Shown: positions 16,154 to 30,574, counted from the first letter of the stretch. The stretch: DNA of 64,000 nucleotides from Leptospira stimsonii (GCF_003545885.1 NZ_QHCT01000003.1:433501-497500), one strand, 5' to 3'. The notes: generated by a model not told the origin, from the letters alone. Program-made: numbers and translations.

Positions 16154-16474
16154 ATGGAAGGGATTCCCCTCACTCCATCCAGAGTTCTCAAAGGATTGAA
16201 ACTTCATATCGACGGACTCGAAGAATCTTTTGATATCTTAAAAATCAGAGAAGACGGAATCACGATCTCTTCTCAGAAAGAGTTGAACCTCCTCGTCGGA
16301 TCTCCCTTGAGCGGCCAGATCGCTTCCCCCAACTTAAACCTCCAATTTCGATTTCACGGAAGTTTACAAAGACAGGTTCGCAGACCGGATCAAGATGGAT
16401 TTATCTTAGGAATTCAATTTCATCAGACCACAAAGTATCCGGATCTTCTCATCGCACTGGAACTCGCTTCTTAA
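16154..16474 (+). CDS. Small PilZ-like protein
   Basis: The product has 106 residues. It is predicted mostly beta: DGLEESFDILKIREDGITISS, LVGSPLSGQIASP, FRFHGSLQRQ, then GFILGIQF, a pattern similar to the PilZ barrel with the IxxDGITI step. The RxxxR and DxSxxG c-di-GMP signature is not intact, so ligand binding is doubtful. ATG 16154 is preceded by AAAGGTG. It could be a degenerate PilZ domain or an unrelated small beta-barrel; this is inference from pattern only. Confidence 0.5.
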   Translation: MEGIPLTPSRVLKGLKLHIDGLEESFDILKIREDGITISSQKELNLLVGSPLSGQIASPNLNLQFRFHGSLQRQVRRPDQDGFILGIQFHQTTKYPDLLIALELAS

Positions 16475-16589
16475 ACATTCTTCTCAAGAATTTATTTCCG
16501 CATTTTTTCGGGATCCGATCCGGTTCTTAAAAACGGCGGCTCACGCGTTTTAGTATTCGAAGATTCTCTCAGAGCTTTTTCTTGTTTCG

Positions 16590-16937
16590 GATTTGTCCCT
16601 GCCGTTGCAATCCATAGAGAGCGACGGCACTGCTCCAAAAATGGAAGTAGCCGATTCTAAGTCTTTTTCTCTTTAAGATTTGTCCCTGCCGTTGCGACCC
16701 ATTGAGAGCGACGGCACTGCTCCAAGAATGGAAGTAGTCGATTCTAAATCTTTTTCTCTTTAAGATTTGTCCCTGCCGTTGCGATCCATAGAGAGCGACG
16801 GCACTGATTCAAGAATGGAAGTAGCCGACTCTAAATCTTTTTCTCTTTAAGATTTGTCCCTGCCGTTGCGATCCATAGAAAGCGACGGCACTGGTCCAAG
16901 AATGGAAGTAGCCGATTCTAAATTTTTTTCTCTTTAA
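16590..16937 (+). repeat. 87-bp tandem repeat, four units, each with a hairpin
   Basis: Units start at 16590, 16677, 16764 and 16851, each exactly 87 bp, followed by a truncated GATTTTCCC. Each unit begins GATTTGTCCCTGCCGTTGC and carries TGCCGTTGC ... GCGACGGCA, a 9-bp inverted repeat with one G:T-compatible mismatch, and ends TTTTTCTCTTTAA. The hairpin is not followed directly by a T tract. Confidence 0.88.
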
Positions 16938-17197
16938 GATTTTCCCTAACTCTTTTGTGGCGCGCTCTCGCCCCGTTTTTTTTTTAGAGTGGAGAGGACC
17001 GCGCCGCGAAAAAGGAAGTTTTCTCTTGTGAACTAAAAGAATGGAGCCTTCCAAAGGACAACTTTCGTCGTTTGATGGGCGCCAGATAAGAGTTCCATCC
17101 ACTTGCAGAATGTCCTCCCTTGGGTCGGCCTTTCTGCGCTCCTGATCTATTTTCATTTACGAAACAACTTCCGTTTTGTTTTCTGTACATATCTCTT

Positions 17198-18133
<936 letters not shown>

Positions 18134-18235
18134 CCTCTCCGAAAATCGGTTTACCAGAGGCCTGCGCTTCCGAAACCTGTATTTAGAGCCTTTTCACCCT
18201 CACTTGCGGGCTCGAATAAGAATTAAAGGTATCTC

Positions 18236-19229
<994 letters not shown>

Positions 19230-19251
19230 GAACCTTTCGCCACTTCAAAAA

Positions 19252-19285
19252 TAAAAAAAGCCGCAAACGTTTGCGGCTTTTTTTT
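19252..19285 (+). terminator. Rho-independent terminator (perfect 20-bp palindrome)
   Basis: AGCCGCAAACGTTTGCGGCT at 19259-19278 is followed by a T tract, 23 bp after the aldolase stop. The preceding A tract makes it usable by the minus-strand gene 19333-19815 arriving from the right. Confidence 0.9.
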
Positions 19286-19332
19286 ACTTCGATTTCGTTT
19301 CCAAAAAACGAGGATCGAAATTGATTCTAATC

Positions 19333-19815
19333 TTATTTTACGAACTTCTCTAAAAGTTTCGCGATGAGTTCGTTCAAACTCTTCTCCACGTAGTCCCAGG
19401 ATTTTTTATTCATAGGTTCGAGTGGCATTTTTTTATTGAGTTGTTTGAAACGATCAAAACTCTCTCTTGCGTAGTCCAGATATTTTCTCGGATCGATTCC
19501 GAGTCGATCCAGATGACCTTCGTTCTTATTGTAAATTCCGGCGACTTTATCTTTGTATTCATCTTCTAAGAAATAATAACGAATATCCAATTTGACTTCG
19601 TCTATTGCCTTATAAATCTTCATTCCCTGCCCTTCTTTCTTTTCCGTTGGAGCAGTTTTCTCTTCGAGATTTTCCGAACCAGCCGATTTCTTTGTCTCTT
19701 TCGTTCCGGCGGCGGCCTTGGAAGCGGCATTTCGGTTTCCCTTGACCAACTTCTCAAGTTTTTCTCGTTTTAAGATATCGAACAAGGCACTCTTTTTATT
19801 CTGAGTCACGATCAA
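19333..19815 (-). CDS. Hypothetical charged protein
   Basis: The product has 160 residues. Residues 1-25 are basic, about 26-62 form a Lys/Glu/Ala-rich low-complexity linker, and residues 65-160 are a helical, Lys/Asp-rich domain with YKDKVAGIYNKNEGHLD and FDRFKQLNKKMPLEP. No known family is recognised. The start is TTG 19815 preceded by AAAGAAAGGG. No signal peptide, so probably cytoplasmic. It ends at the shared terminator 19252-19285. Confidence 0.55.
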   Translation of the reverse strand: MIVTQNKKSALFDILKREKLEKLVKGNRNAASKAAAGTKETKKSAGSENLEEKTAPTEKKEGQGMKIYKAIDEVKLDIRYYFLEDEYKDKVAGIYNKNEGHLDRLGIDPRKYLDYARESFDRFKQLNKKMPLEPMNKKSWDYVEKSLNELIAKLLEKFVK

Positions 19816-20024
19816 ACCCTTTCTTTACTTAACTTGCAAACGATCCCGAATCGGTACGAACCTTCGATATAACCAAAGATTAGAATTCCGGACTCAAGGA
19901 AAGATTCTATTATTCTTATCGGAAGAAACTCGTATCCCGTCCATTACTAACAGCTTATGGGACGATTTTTCTTATAAAAAATGAGCCTTTTCTCGATTCT
20001 ACATCTTTCCAAGATTGGAAACAA

Positions 20025-21005
<981 letters not shown>

Positions 21006-21166
21006 ATAGGATAGAATACGAACTGTGGTCAGAGAGTCAAGCAGGCAAAGCCGGGGCAAAAATTCACCCCGGGTTTCCCCATTCTCCGGGAGAAGGAGAA
21101 TGATTTTCAATCACTCTTTTTAAATCGAAAAAAAGACCCTCATCCTTTATAGCTGGGAACAAAAAA

Positions 21167-22258
<1,092 letters not shown>

Positions 22259-22344
22259 AAGCACAACTTCGAACAAATCAGCGCTCCTTAAAAAAAGATT
22301 TCCGCAATCCCTTTTTTAGGAGTTCGCTTCGTTTCGAAAACGAC

Positions 22345-23583
22345 TCATTCACCTAACGAAAATTTGTCGATCGGAAGCGAATACAATCCCCTCGACTTCT
22401 TGTCAAACGTGGGAAAATAAACCCGATCCTGAAAAGGAACCGCAACCGATATATCGTTGATCTTAGAACCGTCGTGCATCGAATAGTAGAGCGCTCTTTT
22501 TCCGTCGACATTCAAAACGAGGATTCCCGTTTTTTTGGAAATGGGAAGAATTCCCTGAGGAAGAGATAAGAGAAACGGTTTTAGCCAGGGATTTTTGTGA
22601 ACGAAATCGACAAGTCCCGATCTTCGCTTAATCATTCCCACCCAGATGTTTCCTTTCACGTCTCGTTCCAATCCGTCCGCCAAACCGGGTAAATTTTCAA
22701 AAAGAATCTCGAACGTTCCTTCGTTCTTACCGGATACAAAAGCTCTTAGAATTCGAAACCGAGTGGTCTCTGTAATGACCACGGATTCTTCCCCTTTTGT
22801 TTTTCCTTCTTCCAATAGAATTCCATCCACAAAGGTAAAGCCGTTTAACAGCAAAGAGACGGATGTTCGCTTTCGATCCAGCATCCAGAGTTTACCGTGC
22901 GGAAAGAGTCCGATCGCTTCGGGTACCGCTCCGCTTCCCATCGCCGCGTTTTCTCTTTCAAACGGTTCGCTGATATAAATCCGATCTCCGTCCTTGGAAA
23001 CCGCCAGATCGTTACAAAGGGAAAAGGGCCTGCTGTTGGACGCGTTTAAATCTTTTAAGAAAACCGTGGGTCTTTCGGCTAACGTATAAACTTTTTGGAA
23101 TTCTTCTGTGTCCGTCTTGGGCAAATCTAAGAGCAAAGGAGTTGTTACTTTACGTTCAATATCGATTTCATACAGGCCGACTCTATCTTTCGGTTCGTAG
23201 GATTCTCCTCCCAAACGGGAAGCGCAAACGAGAATTTTATTTTTCTCTCCGTTCGAGAACTGCATTCCCGCTGGATTGACAGGGGGACGTACCCATCGGG
23301 AAGCCTTTCCCGTTTTTTCGTCGAGTTTCCAAATCCAGCCATCCATACCGGAAGCGTAGCCAATTCTTCTTTGTGAATCGAAAATCAGATCGTCGTGTCC
23401 GGGAAGTTCTTCCATTTCAATTTTAAGACCGTTTAAAAATGGATCTTCCTTTGATTCTATTTCCGAAATTTGAGAAGGAACTTCTCCTAAGACAACGCCT
23501 TCTCCGATCTTTATTTTCCCGGGATTACAACCGAATCCGAAAATTAAAATCGGAACCATTAGAATAGTATGATTTACTTTCAT
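22345..23583 (-). CDS. SMP-30/strictosidine-synthase-like beta-propeller lipoprotein
   Basis: The product has 412 residues from ATG 23583. Residues 1-19 form a signal peptide ending IFGFGC (lipobox C19). The mature protein has recurrent propeller blades with NDLAVSKDGDRIYISEP, LWMLDRKRT, GLADGLERDVKGNIWVG, ILVLNVDGKRALYY and MHDGSKI. This matches the SMP-30/gluconolactonase/strictosidine synthase superfamily of calcium-dependent hydrolases. The start overlaps the preceding M24 gene by 4 bp (ATGA), so the two are co-translated. A paralogue lies at 25655-26929. The substrate is unknown. Confidence 0.75.
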   Translation of the reverse strand: MKVNHTILMVPILIFGFGCNPGKIKIGEGVVLGEVPSQISEIESKEDPFLNGLKIEMEELPGHDDLIFDSQRRIGYASGMDGWIWKLDEKTGKASRWVRPPVNPAGMQFSNGEKNKILVCASRLGGESYEPKDRVGLYEIDIERKVTTPLLLDLPKTDTEEFQKVYTLAERPTVFLKDLNASNSRPFSLCNDLAVSKDGDRIYISEPFERENAAMGSGAVPEAIGLFPHGKLWMLDRKRTSVSLLLNGFTFVDGILLEEGKTKGEESVVITETTRFRILRAFVSGKNEGTFEILFENLPGLADGLERDVKGNIWVGMIKRRSGLVDFVHKNPWLKPFLLSLPQGILPISKKTGILVLNVDGKRALYYSMHDGSKINDISVAVPFQDRVYFPTFDKKSRGLYSLPIDKFSLGE

Positions 23584-24467
23584 TTCAATACCTCCGATTT
23601 TCTTTCCCTCTTTACGTGTGGAACGTCTTCGTCCAACCAATACGCGGTATCTTTTTCAACAACGAGGATTTCCTCGAATTTAAAGCCGACCTTTCCTCTG
23701 CCAAGGTGTGGTTCTATTGCCCAAAGGCCAGTCTTATCTCCTTCGTGATCCGGCGTGAGGAGTTCCGGCAATATCTTATGCGAAAGAAATTCAAAGGATC
23801 CTTGTAAACTAAACCAACTTGCAAAACTGATCGGCAACAACGGAAAGGAAACTTCAGGAAGACGAATTTTATAAACTCTATGGCCTAAGACCGCGAACGG
23901 ATACAAAGAATGAACGTTATCAAATCCTCTTTCTTTCGCATCCCGATCAATCTTCCACCAAATCTCGGAAGCGCTCATCGAAGAAGCAAAGTATTTCGGA
24001 ATATTTTTTCGAAGTTCTAAAAGATATTCCATTCCTAATTCCAATTCCGGATTCGGTTTCAAAGAAGAAGAATAGCCGATATCGCCTATATATCCGTCGA
24101 CGACGGGAGACACGTCCAAGATAAACGATTCGTCCGACGTTAGACGCTTCTTTCCGGGATGAAACTGGGTAAAACGTTTATAACCGTCAAATCGAGCGTG
24201 TTCTCCGAACCACGCAAAAGGACGATGAAGAAAAACTCGAACCCCGTGGTCTTTTAGAAATTCCTCCATCCTCTTTGCGGTTTGAATCTCCGTCCAACCT
24301 TCCCGCATTTCCTTTTCAATCTCTGTCACACACCGATACGCCAGTTTTTGCGCGTTTCTAAAACCCTCTTTTTCGTCTTCGCTCGGAGTTTTGATCGATT
24401 CGGAATGGAATCTGGAAAGTTTAGAGGAAAGTTTCGATACGAATCCCGTTCTTGTTTGCACTGGCAT
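23580..24467 (-). CDS. M24-family metallopeptidase (aminopeptidase P-like)
   Basis: The product has 295 residues. The pita-bread metal ligands are seen as D118 (ILDVSP), D129 (GDIG), H196 (LGHRVY), E252 (AIEPHLG) and E265 (KFEEIL), all intact. M24 enzymes are aminopeptidases or prolidases, or may be creatinase-like. No signal peptide is seen, so it is likely cytoplasmic. It is the first gene of a pair with the SMP-30-like lipoprotein and sits 96 bp downstream of the AraC gene on the same strand, which suggests a catabolic unit (inference). Confidence 0.85.
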   Translation of the reverse strand: MPVQTRTGFVSKLSSKLSRFHSESIKTPSEDEKEGFRNAQKLAYRCVTEIEKEMREGWTEIQTAKRMEEFLKDHGVRVFLHRPFAWFGEHARFDGYKRFTQFHPGKKRLTSDESFILDVSPVVDGYIGDIGYSSSLKPNPELELGMEYLLELRKNIPKYFASSMSASEIWWKIDRDAKERGFDNVHSLYPFAVLGHRVYKIRLPEVSFPLLPISFASWFSLQGSFEFLSHKILPELLTPDHEGDKTGLWAIEPHLGRGKVGFKFEEILVVEKDTAYWLDEDVPHVKRERKSEVLK

Positions 24468-24563
24468 AGTTTGTTCCCTACTCGAGATACGGAAAATACT
24501 AACAGAAAGGAAAAGCTTTGAATTGAATGATTCCGGTGTGAATGAAATTTTTCGAAAAGAAGA

Positions 24564-25349
24564 TCAATCCGGCTCGCAGAATCGAACCTCAATCGACTTG
24601 AGATGTCCGAAAAATAGAGAAGGAACAAAGCCGAAATTCTCCTTAAAGGTTCTTGTAAAGTGAGCAGAATCGGAAAAACCCGCGGCGTGCGCCGCTTCGG
24701 TCAAATTTTTTCCTTCCTTTAGAAGTTTCACAGTACTAAGTATTCGGACCCAAAGCAAATAACGTCGGAGAGGAATTCCAAGATTCTCCTTAAAAAGACG
24801 AATCAAACGATCCTCGGAGATGGAAAAATCTTTACCGATCTCCTTCATCCGAATACTATCCGGAAGTTCGGTACGGATCTTATATGCAATTTTTCGAATT
24901 CTTTCGTCTATGTTTTTTTCCAATCTTCGAAAGGGAAACACAGATTGTAACAGATCCAGATGTAAATCCCAGGCTTCTTCATTGTTTAGAATTCCGTTGT
25001 ATAGATCTCGTAACCTTTCCATCAGCGGAAGAAACGCTTCGATATCGAGAGGTTTTACCTCTCCCGTTTTTATGAAATCGGAAATGGATCCGTATTCGTA
25101 TGTTTCGGGATCGATCAATAAGGCGATCATCTCCACACCGGGTGAAACCGTTCGGTGATACGTATTCGGACCGACCAAGGCAACGCGGTATTCTTCTTTC
25201 CCGTGTTCGGTCTCGATCCGAATCGGTCTCTCCAGGGTGATCGCTAACGTCGCGGCGTAGTGAACGTGAAAATCCGTCTGCATTGCGTTTGTCGCATACA
25301 TCACCCTACTATTCCAGAGATAAAGAATATCCTTGTGAAACGAGTCCAT
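24564..25349 (-). CDS. AraC-family transcriptional regulator
   Basis: The product has 261 residues. The N-terminal ~130 residues form a cupin-type sensor (DFHVHYAATLAITLE). The C-terminal ~95 residues carry two helix-turn-helix motifs, with IGKDFSISEDRLIRLFKENLG and AAHAAGFSDSAHFTRTFKENFG, the second being the AraC signature. It lies just upstream of the M24/SMP-30 pair and downstream of the second SMP-30-like gene, so it is a candidate regulator of both. The ligand is unknown. Confidence 0.88.
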   Translation of the reverse strand: MDSFHKDILYLWNSRVMYATNAMQTDFHVHYAATLAITLERPIRIETEHGKEEYRVALVGPNTYHRTVSPGVEMIALLIDPETYEYGSISDFIKTGEVKPLDIEAFLPLMERLRDLYNGILNNEEAWDLHLDLLQSVFPFRRLEKNIDERIRKIAYKIRTELPDSIRMKEIGKDFSISEDRLIRLFKENLGIPLRRYLLWVRILSTVKLLKEGKNLTEAAHAAGFSDSAHFTRTFKENFGFVPSLFFGHLKSIEVRFCEPD

Positions 25350-25654
25350 TTACTTCGACTTCCGATCCCAAAGCAGAATCTCTTCCCGAAATTCAGGATT
25401 ACCAGATCGAAGTTCGATTTTCGGATTCGAAACTCTGACCAGACTGTGAATGTCGGTTATTAAAATCGATTCTTTGCCCATTCGGAAGAATGATTCTTCC
25501 ACTCAATGGAACAGGATCAAGAGAAAAACGGATGCTTCCTACGTTGATATCTTTTTCTCATCTTTGTATTTTCCGAACCTTTCGGTTTTCTCTTCATTGA
25601 ATGAGGATATGTCCCCGTTCTTCCTGTTGTATCATCCGTCTCGGTCTCGGAACT
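25350..25654. other. Intergenic gap between AraC and SMP-30-like genes
   Basis: About 300 bp of A/T-rich DNA. Several short open frames cross it on the plus strand, but they have no ribosome site and overlap coding DNA; I see nothing supported. Confidence 0.4.
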
Positions 25655-26929
25655 TTAGATCGGATAAGGAATCACATTCAATCCCTTATAATCTTTTTCG
25701 TAAACGGAAAGATAGACGCGATCTATCCCGGGAACGACGACGATCAGAGTCGAAAACCGGGAACCGTCGTGCACGGCGTAATACAAAGGATTTTTACCGT
25801 CCTTTGATAACACAAGCAGAGCCGTTTTCCTTGAGACCGGTTGGAGTCTTTCGGGTATATACAAGACTACGTTTTTCCAAAAAGGATGATTGTGTAACCA
25901 GGTGATCAGCTTGGATCTTTCGACCGCCAATGCGATCCAGATTCTTCCTTGCGGATCACGGTCCATGCCGTCCGGAAAACCGGGCAACCCCTCGATTACA
26001 ATTTCATCCTCGCCTGATCGATCACCTATCAAATGCAAACGAAGTAGGCGAAATTTGGAAAGTTCGTTCACCAAGATGGACGTTTCTTTTGTTTCTCGGG
26101 CAGAATATTCCAACAAGATTCCGTCCAAATAAGCGTAGTTATGCGCTACCAGACTTGCGGCTTCCTTTTTCAAATCGATCATCCAAAGATTTCCGTTTTT
26201 ACCCAAGGTTAGCGCTTCGCTTCTCGATTGTGCGCTAACACCTAGGATCGCCCCCGAGTGATCGTATGGTTCGGTGAAATAGATTCTTTCTCCGTCGTTG
26301 CTGATCGCAAGATCGTCCGCTTTCTCCACCGCACGACTATTTTTTTCCGTCATTTCGGTCAAACGCAGAGTCGGTTGTTTTTCGGGAGTGTAGAATTTTC
26401 CGATGAGACTTTTCAGATTCTTTTCTACGGTTTCCGGAATTTTGGGAACACGGGTTGCAATCTTTCGGATTTGTTTATTAGAAATTCTTAATTCGTAAAT
26501 TCCCGGACCGTTCGGTTCGATCGGATCGTTTTTATTTCCTCTGGAAGAACAAAAATAAATCAGGTCCGGATTTTTCGGATTTGCAACCATACCTCCCGGC
26601 AAAAGGGGCGTCTTTACAAAACGTTCCGCCAGATTCTTCTTAAGATCCACGATCCAAATAAAACCGTCCATCGAAGCGACAAAGGCTCTTCCCCGATCTT
26701 CCTGCAACAAGATCTCATCCTGAGCCGGAACGTCCGAAATCAAAGTTTGAATCCCTTTGACGCCGAGATCTTGAGAATCTTTTACTTTTTCTATTTCCGC
26801 ATTGATCGGGAAATCGATCGGTTCTTGAATTTGTTTTTTAAAATGATCTTCGGGGAGATTGCAAAAGTTCCAGAACACGATTCCAAAAAGAACGGGAACG
26901 AAAAGAAAAAAGACTTTTTTACGATTCAT
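25655..26929 (-). CDS. SMP-30-like beta-propeller exported protein, paralogue
   Basis: The product has 424 residues from ATG 26929. A basic N-terminus and hydrophobic stretch end in FWNFCN (C18), a possible lipobox. Blades match the protein at 22345: MDGFIWIVDLKKN, DDLAISNDGERIYFTEPY, LWMIDLKKE, GFPDGMDRDPQGRIWIAL, LLVLSKDGKNPLYYAVHDGSRF. Both proteins keep the same order and the conserved DG and HDGS pieces, so they arose by duplication. The catalytic Ca ligands of SMP-30 cannot be assigned by eye. It is transcribed toward the AraC gene. Confidence 0.7.
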   Translation of the reverse strand: MNRKKVFFLFVPVLFGIVFWNFCNLPEDHFKKQIQEPIDFPINAEIEKVKDSQDLGVKGIQTLISDVPAQDEILLQEDRGRAFVASMDGFIWIVDLKKNLAERFVKTPLLPGGMVANPKNPDLIYFCSSRGNKNDPIEPNGPGIYELRISNKQIRKIATRVPKIPETVEKNLKSLIGKFYTPEKQPTLRLTEMTEKNSRAVEKADDLAISNDGERIYFTEPYDHSGAILGVSAQSRSEALTLGKNGNLWMIDLKKEAASLVAHNYAYLDGILLEYSARETKETSILVNELSKFRLLRLHLIGDRSGEDEIVIEGLPGFPDGMDRDPQGRIWIALAVERSKLITWLHNHPFWKNVVLYIPERLQPVSRKTALLVLSKDGKNPLYYAVHDGSRFSTLIVVVPGIDRVYLSVYEKDYKGLNVIPYPI

Positions 26930-27021
26930 AAACACAATCGTAACCCAAAACACCGGAGGTCGCTTGAACGAATCCGGTATTTGTCTTTTTAAAAAACTTT
27001 TTTTTAAATCGAAGTGCGGAA

Positions 27022-28518
27022 TTATTTCTGCAGAGAAACCATCATCGCCTTATCCTGGCCGGGTTCAAAAACCATCATAAAGGCGGATTGAAACTTCGTG
27101 ATCTTTTCGATCTGCCTTCGATAATGAATCACCGCGCCGGGATAGGCGCCTTTCTGAACTGCCAAACGAACCGAACCTGGATTAAATCGGGCGCCTTTGA
27201 GCGTGTCCTGTTTGAACTTGAGCATATTCAAAATTTTTAATTTCTTATTATAGTCCTCGAAAACCGCCTTAAAGGCGGCCTTCTTATCGTCGGGAAGATT
27301 CCCTCGCGAACGTTGCACCAAGTGTTTGATCTGTTGGATTTTAGGGAGAATTTTTTCCATTTCCTTTTCTCCCAATTGAATCTTACGGGTGATTTCCTCA
27401 AAGGAACGATCGTTCTTAAAATGAAAACCGAGTTCTATGTTCACGTCCAATTCCGCGCTCGAACCTAAGGAACTCAAGGAAACTCCTTCGTTTGTACGAA
27501 CCTTACTCGAAACCAGGTTTCCGTTCGAACCGTTTAAGATGATGGAACCAAGAGTATCGATCGTAGAATTGAGAATCGCTCCTTCGATGATGATGTCTCC
27601 TTCCGTTTCGAGTCTTGCGTTTTCGATAAACTTCGCTTGCACCCTTCCGATCACCTGGATGATATCATCGGTCCCACCTTTGATCCCACCGTGAACGATC
27701 AAGTCTTGACCGACTTTGATCGTATTACTTTCTAAGTTTCCATAAATAACCAAGGAGCCCGAACACTGGACGACCGAGCCGGGTTCGATATCGCCTCGAA
27801 CGATTACGTTCCCGTCGAATTGGATATTCCCCGTAGAAAGTCCTACGTTACCCGCAATCTGTAATTCAGGAGAAACGTTGATGGAAGATTCCGTGACGAA
27901 GATCACACCGTTGCTCGTCGCGTGATATTCCTGAAGTTCCTTTCCTTCCTCCATCACCTTTCGTTCTTCGATATGATTCCCGACGACTAACTTGGGGCGT
28001 TTGATCGCGGGAGGGGGAATGATGTTTCCGAAGACGTCGAATCCCGGAATCCCCGGAGTTCCTTCAAACTTGGTCGCGAGTTTTTCTCCGATCTTTACGT
28101 TGATATATCGATCGATGTTTCTAAAATCCGCTCTACCATCTTCGAGTAATTTGACACGTTTCGCCATCGGATGATAAAAACGAACCCAACCGTTTTCACC
28201 CGGCGTAGGCGGCACACCTTTCGCGACTTCCACCTTGATCGGAGTAAAATCATTCTTCTTACCGGCTTCGTCCAATAGAGTAAGAATTCTCCGAATTTCA
28301 TCAGTTAACATTCTTTCTCGATGAATTCCCCACTCCATGATAATGCTCCAAAGTTTATCCTTGGAAACGGGTTCCCCTTTGAGGTTATACGGTCTTACGG
28401 TGAGAACCGCGGAAAGTTGATCCGGAGAAATCGCAATGCTGATTGCAGATTCCACCGAAATGGGTGAAATTTGAGATTCAGGAGTAGGTGTGTTCATAGG
28501 CTCGTCGTTCGCATTCAT
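27022..28518 (-). CDS. FapA/DUF342-family protein
   Basis: The product has 498 residues. The N-terminal ~200 residues form the FapA N-terminal domain (WGIHRERMLTDEIRRIL, KEGVP-like AKGVPPTPGENG, GTPGIPGFDVFG). The central region, about residues 215-360, is the right-handed beta-helix of DUF342 with repeated GNVIVRGDIEPG, GNLESNTIKVGQDL and GDIIIEGAIL. The C-terminus has a coiled-coil hairpin (KIQLGEKEMEKILPKIQQIKH). FapA-type proteins polymerise or scaffold membrane-associated functions; the role here is unknown. The 300 bp upstream (28519-28817) show no further gene. Confidence 0.85.
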   Translation of the reverse strand: MNANDEPMNTPTPESQISPISVESAISIAISPDQLSAVLTVRPYNLKGEPVSKDKLWSIIMEWGIHRERMLTDEIRRILTLLDEAGKKNDFTPIKVEVAKGVPPTPGENGWVRFYHPMAKRVKLLEDGRADFRNIDRYINVKIGEKLATKFEGTPGIPGFDVFGNIIPPPAIKRPKLVVGNHIEERKVMEEGKELQEYHATSNGVIFVTESSINVSPELQIAGNVGLSTGNIQFDGNVIVRGDIEPGSVVQCSGSLVIYGNLESNTIKVGQDLIVHGGIKGGTDDIIQVIGRVQAKFIENARLETEGDIIIEGAILNSTIDTLGSIILNGSNGNLVSSKVRTNEGVSLSSLGSSAELDVNIELGFHFKNDRSFEEITRKIQLGEKEMEKILPKIQQIKHLVQRSRGNLPDDKKAAFKAVFEDYNKKLKILNMLKFKQDTLKGARFNPGSVRLAVQKGAYPGAVIHYRRQIEKITKFQSAFMMVFEPGQDKAMMVSLQK

Positions 28519-28817
28519 ATTATTTCAATCTTTGATCCGAAGATCAAGGTTCATCTCTCTCTAATCTCGGCTTAGGGAGAAGGAACTTAAATGTAGTATA
28601 TAAAGTTCCCTTGAATTGAAACTTTTTTTTACTTATATCGGGCTGAAATCATAAATAAAAAGAAGCTCTCAATTAGAGCAACAAACCATATCCTCTTTTC
28701 TTCCAGAAATCATAACACCTTTCTCGAACATTGCGAGTAAGTATTCATATAATCGGTGCAAGAATCGGAAACGGATTTGGCCGCGTATAGGACGAGACGG
28801 GATAGAATAATCCACGA
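28519..28817. other. Intergenic region with no recognised feature
   Basis: A/T-rich sequence between fapA-like and hydrolase genes. It should hold the promoter of the FapA-like gene; no hairpin terminator or small gene is convincing. Confidence 0.4.
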
Positions 28818-29858
28818 CTAAATTTGATTATGTGCTAAAAAAAGATAACTTCCCCAAAATTCCGCCATGGGAAGAATCTCCGTCAAACGCGAGTAAAACG
28901 GAAGATGATCTCCGTGAGTTAAGAGACTGGTTTCTAAAAAGACGGCCGGGTAGGATTGATTGTTCCGAAGTAGTTCGAGAAGATCCTTGGATTCCTGCGG
29001 AGAAATCACGGGATCGTCGTCCCCATGGAGTAAGAAGCAGGGTTTGATACAACGATTTGCAAAAAAGGCGGGAGAGGTCTCTTCAATAAACGAATCGGGA
29101 ACTTGAGACTTCAACTGTTTCGAAGCGCTGATTCGAAACTCAGGATTCTCCAGAAAGTCTTTTACGAACCTCTTATCTTCTTCTTTCATGGATCGCAAAA
29201 TTTTAGGTCCTTTCGCAAAATCACCTTCCCTAGAAAGTCCGTTATCCAGAGCCGATTCGAAAAAGTATTCCTTCAAGAGTTCGACATCGGAGCGGATCAG
29301 ATGAACGTAATTGAACATCATAACGTTGACCGCATAACTTTCCTTTTCGTAATTCTTAAGAATATAAGAGAAAGTTTGTCCGAAGTTCGCGTAGGAACCG
29401 ATCAAAAGGATCGAAGAAAGAATCTTCTGACATTCCGAATTTGCTAATGCGACAAAGCCCATTCCGGCGGAAAAACTCGCGGAAAGATAGGAAACGGGTC
29501 TTTTTTCCAAGGAATGAATTTGTAAGAATGCGGATCGGATGTTGGAAACGGTTTCGGCCGTCATGATCAAAGATTTCACTTCCGGGAGTTCGGGAAGATA
29601 TACTCGAAACCCTCGATTAGCGAGATTGGTTCCGAGCGCAAGAATTCTAGGATCGTCGATCCCCCGCGCACTCATCCCGTGTTGAAGGTAAATGATCGGC
29701 GCGGAAGTATTGTTTTCTTTTTCTAAAACCTTGGTTCGTAGAGAAATCGAATTCGGAAGGGGCAGAGAAATTTCCGTTATGCGCGCTTCCTTGGGAGTTT
29801 TGAGACCGGAATAATCGAGTAAGAACGGAAGTCCTTTCCAGCGGTGTGAAGAATTCAT
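28818..29858 (-). CDS. Alpha/beta-hydrolase fold protein
   Basis: The product has 346 residues. The fold is shown by YLQHGMSARG (oxyanion HGxxxxG), the nucleophile elbow SASFSAGMG near residue 128, the acid in HGDDDPVISPQ near residue 280 and the His in THGDHLPF near residue 315. The elbow SFSAG has Ser instead of Gly at its first position, which some acyl hydrolases of this group share. No signal peptide. A carboxylic ester or lipid hydrolase role is likely, but the substrate is unknown. Confidence 0.75.
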   Translation of the reverse strand: MNSSHRWKGLPFLLDYSGLKTPKEARITEISLPLPNSISLRTKVLEKENNTSAPIIYLQHGMSARGIDDPRILALGTNLANRGFRVYLPELPEVKSLIMTAETVSNIRSAFLQIHSLEKRPVSYLSASFSAGMGFVALANSECQKILSSILLIGSYANFGQTFSYILKNYEKESYAVNVMMFNYVHLIRSDVELLKEYFFESALDNGLSREGDFAKGPKILRSMKEEDKRFVKDFLENPEFRISASKQLKSQVPDSFIEETSPAFFANRCIKPCFLLHGDDDPVISPQESKDLLELLRNNQSYPAVFLETSLLTHGDHLPFYSRLTEILPMAEFWGSYLFLAHNQI

Positions 29859-30061
29859 TCCAAAGTAAGGTTTAAGGCGCGGTAAAAATCTCTACAAAAA
29901 TTTTTGACCGAAATATGATTTTTTTTAGGTTCCTTTGAACGTAGAGGAATTATCAGAAGAATCGAATACAAACCTCTCGTTTCGAATCAGAATCGGGTCT
30001 TGCAAACAAAGGAATCTAAATCCGAATTCGTAGAAAGAAAGGATCGCAGATTTCGAACCGT

Positions 30062-30564
<503 letters not shown>

Positions 30565-30574
<10 letters not shown>

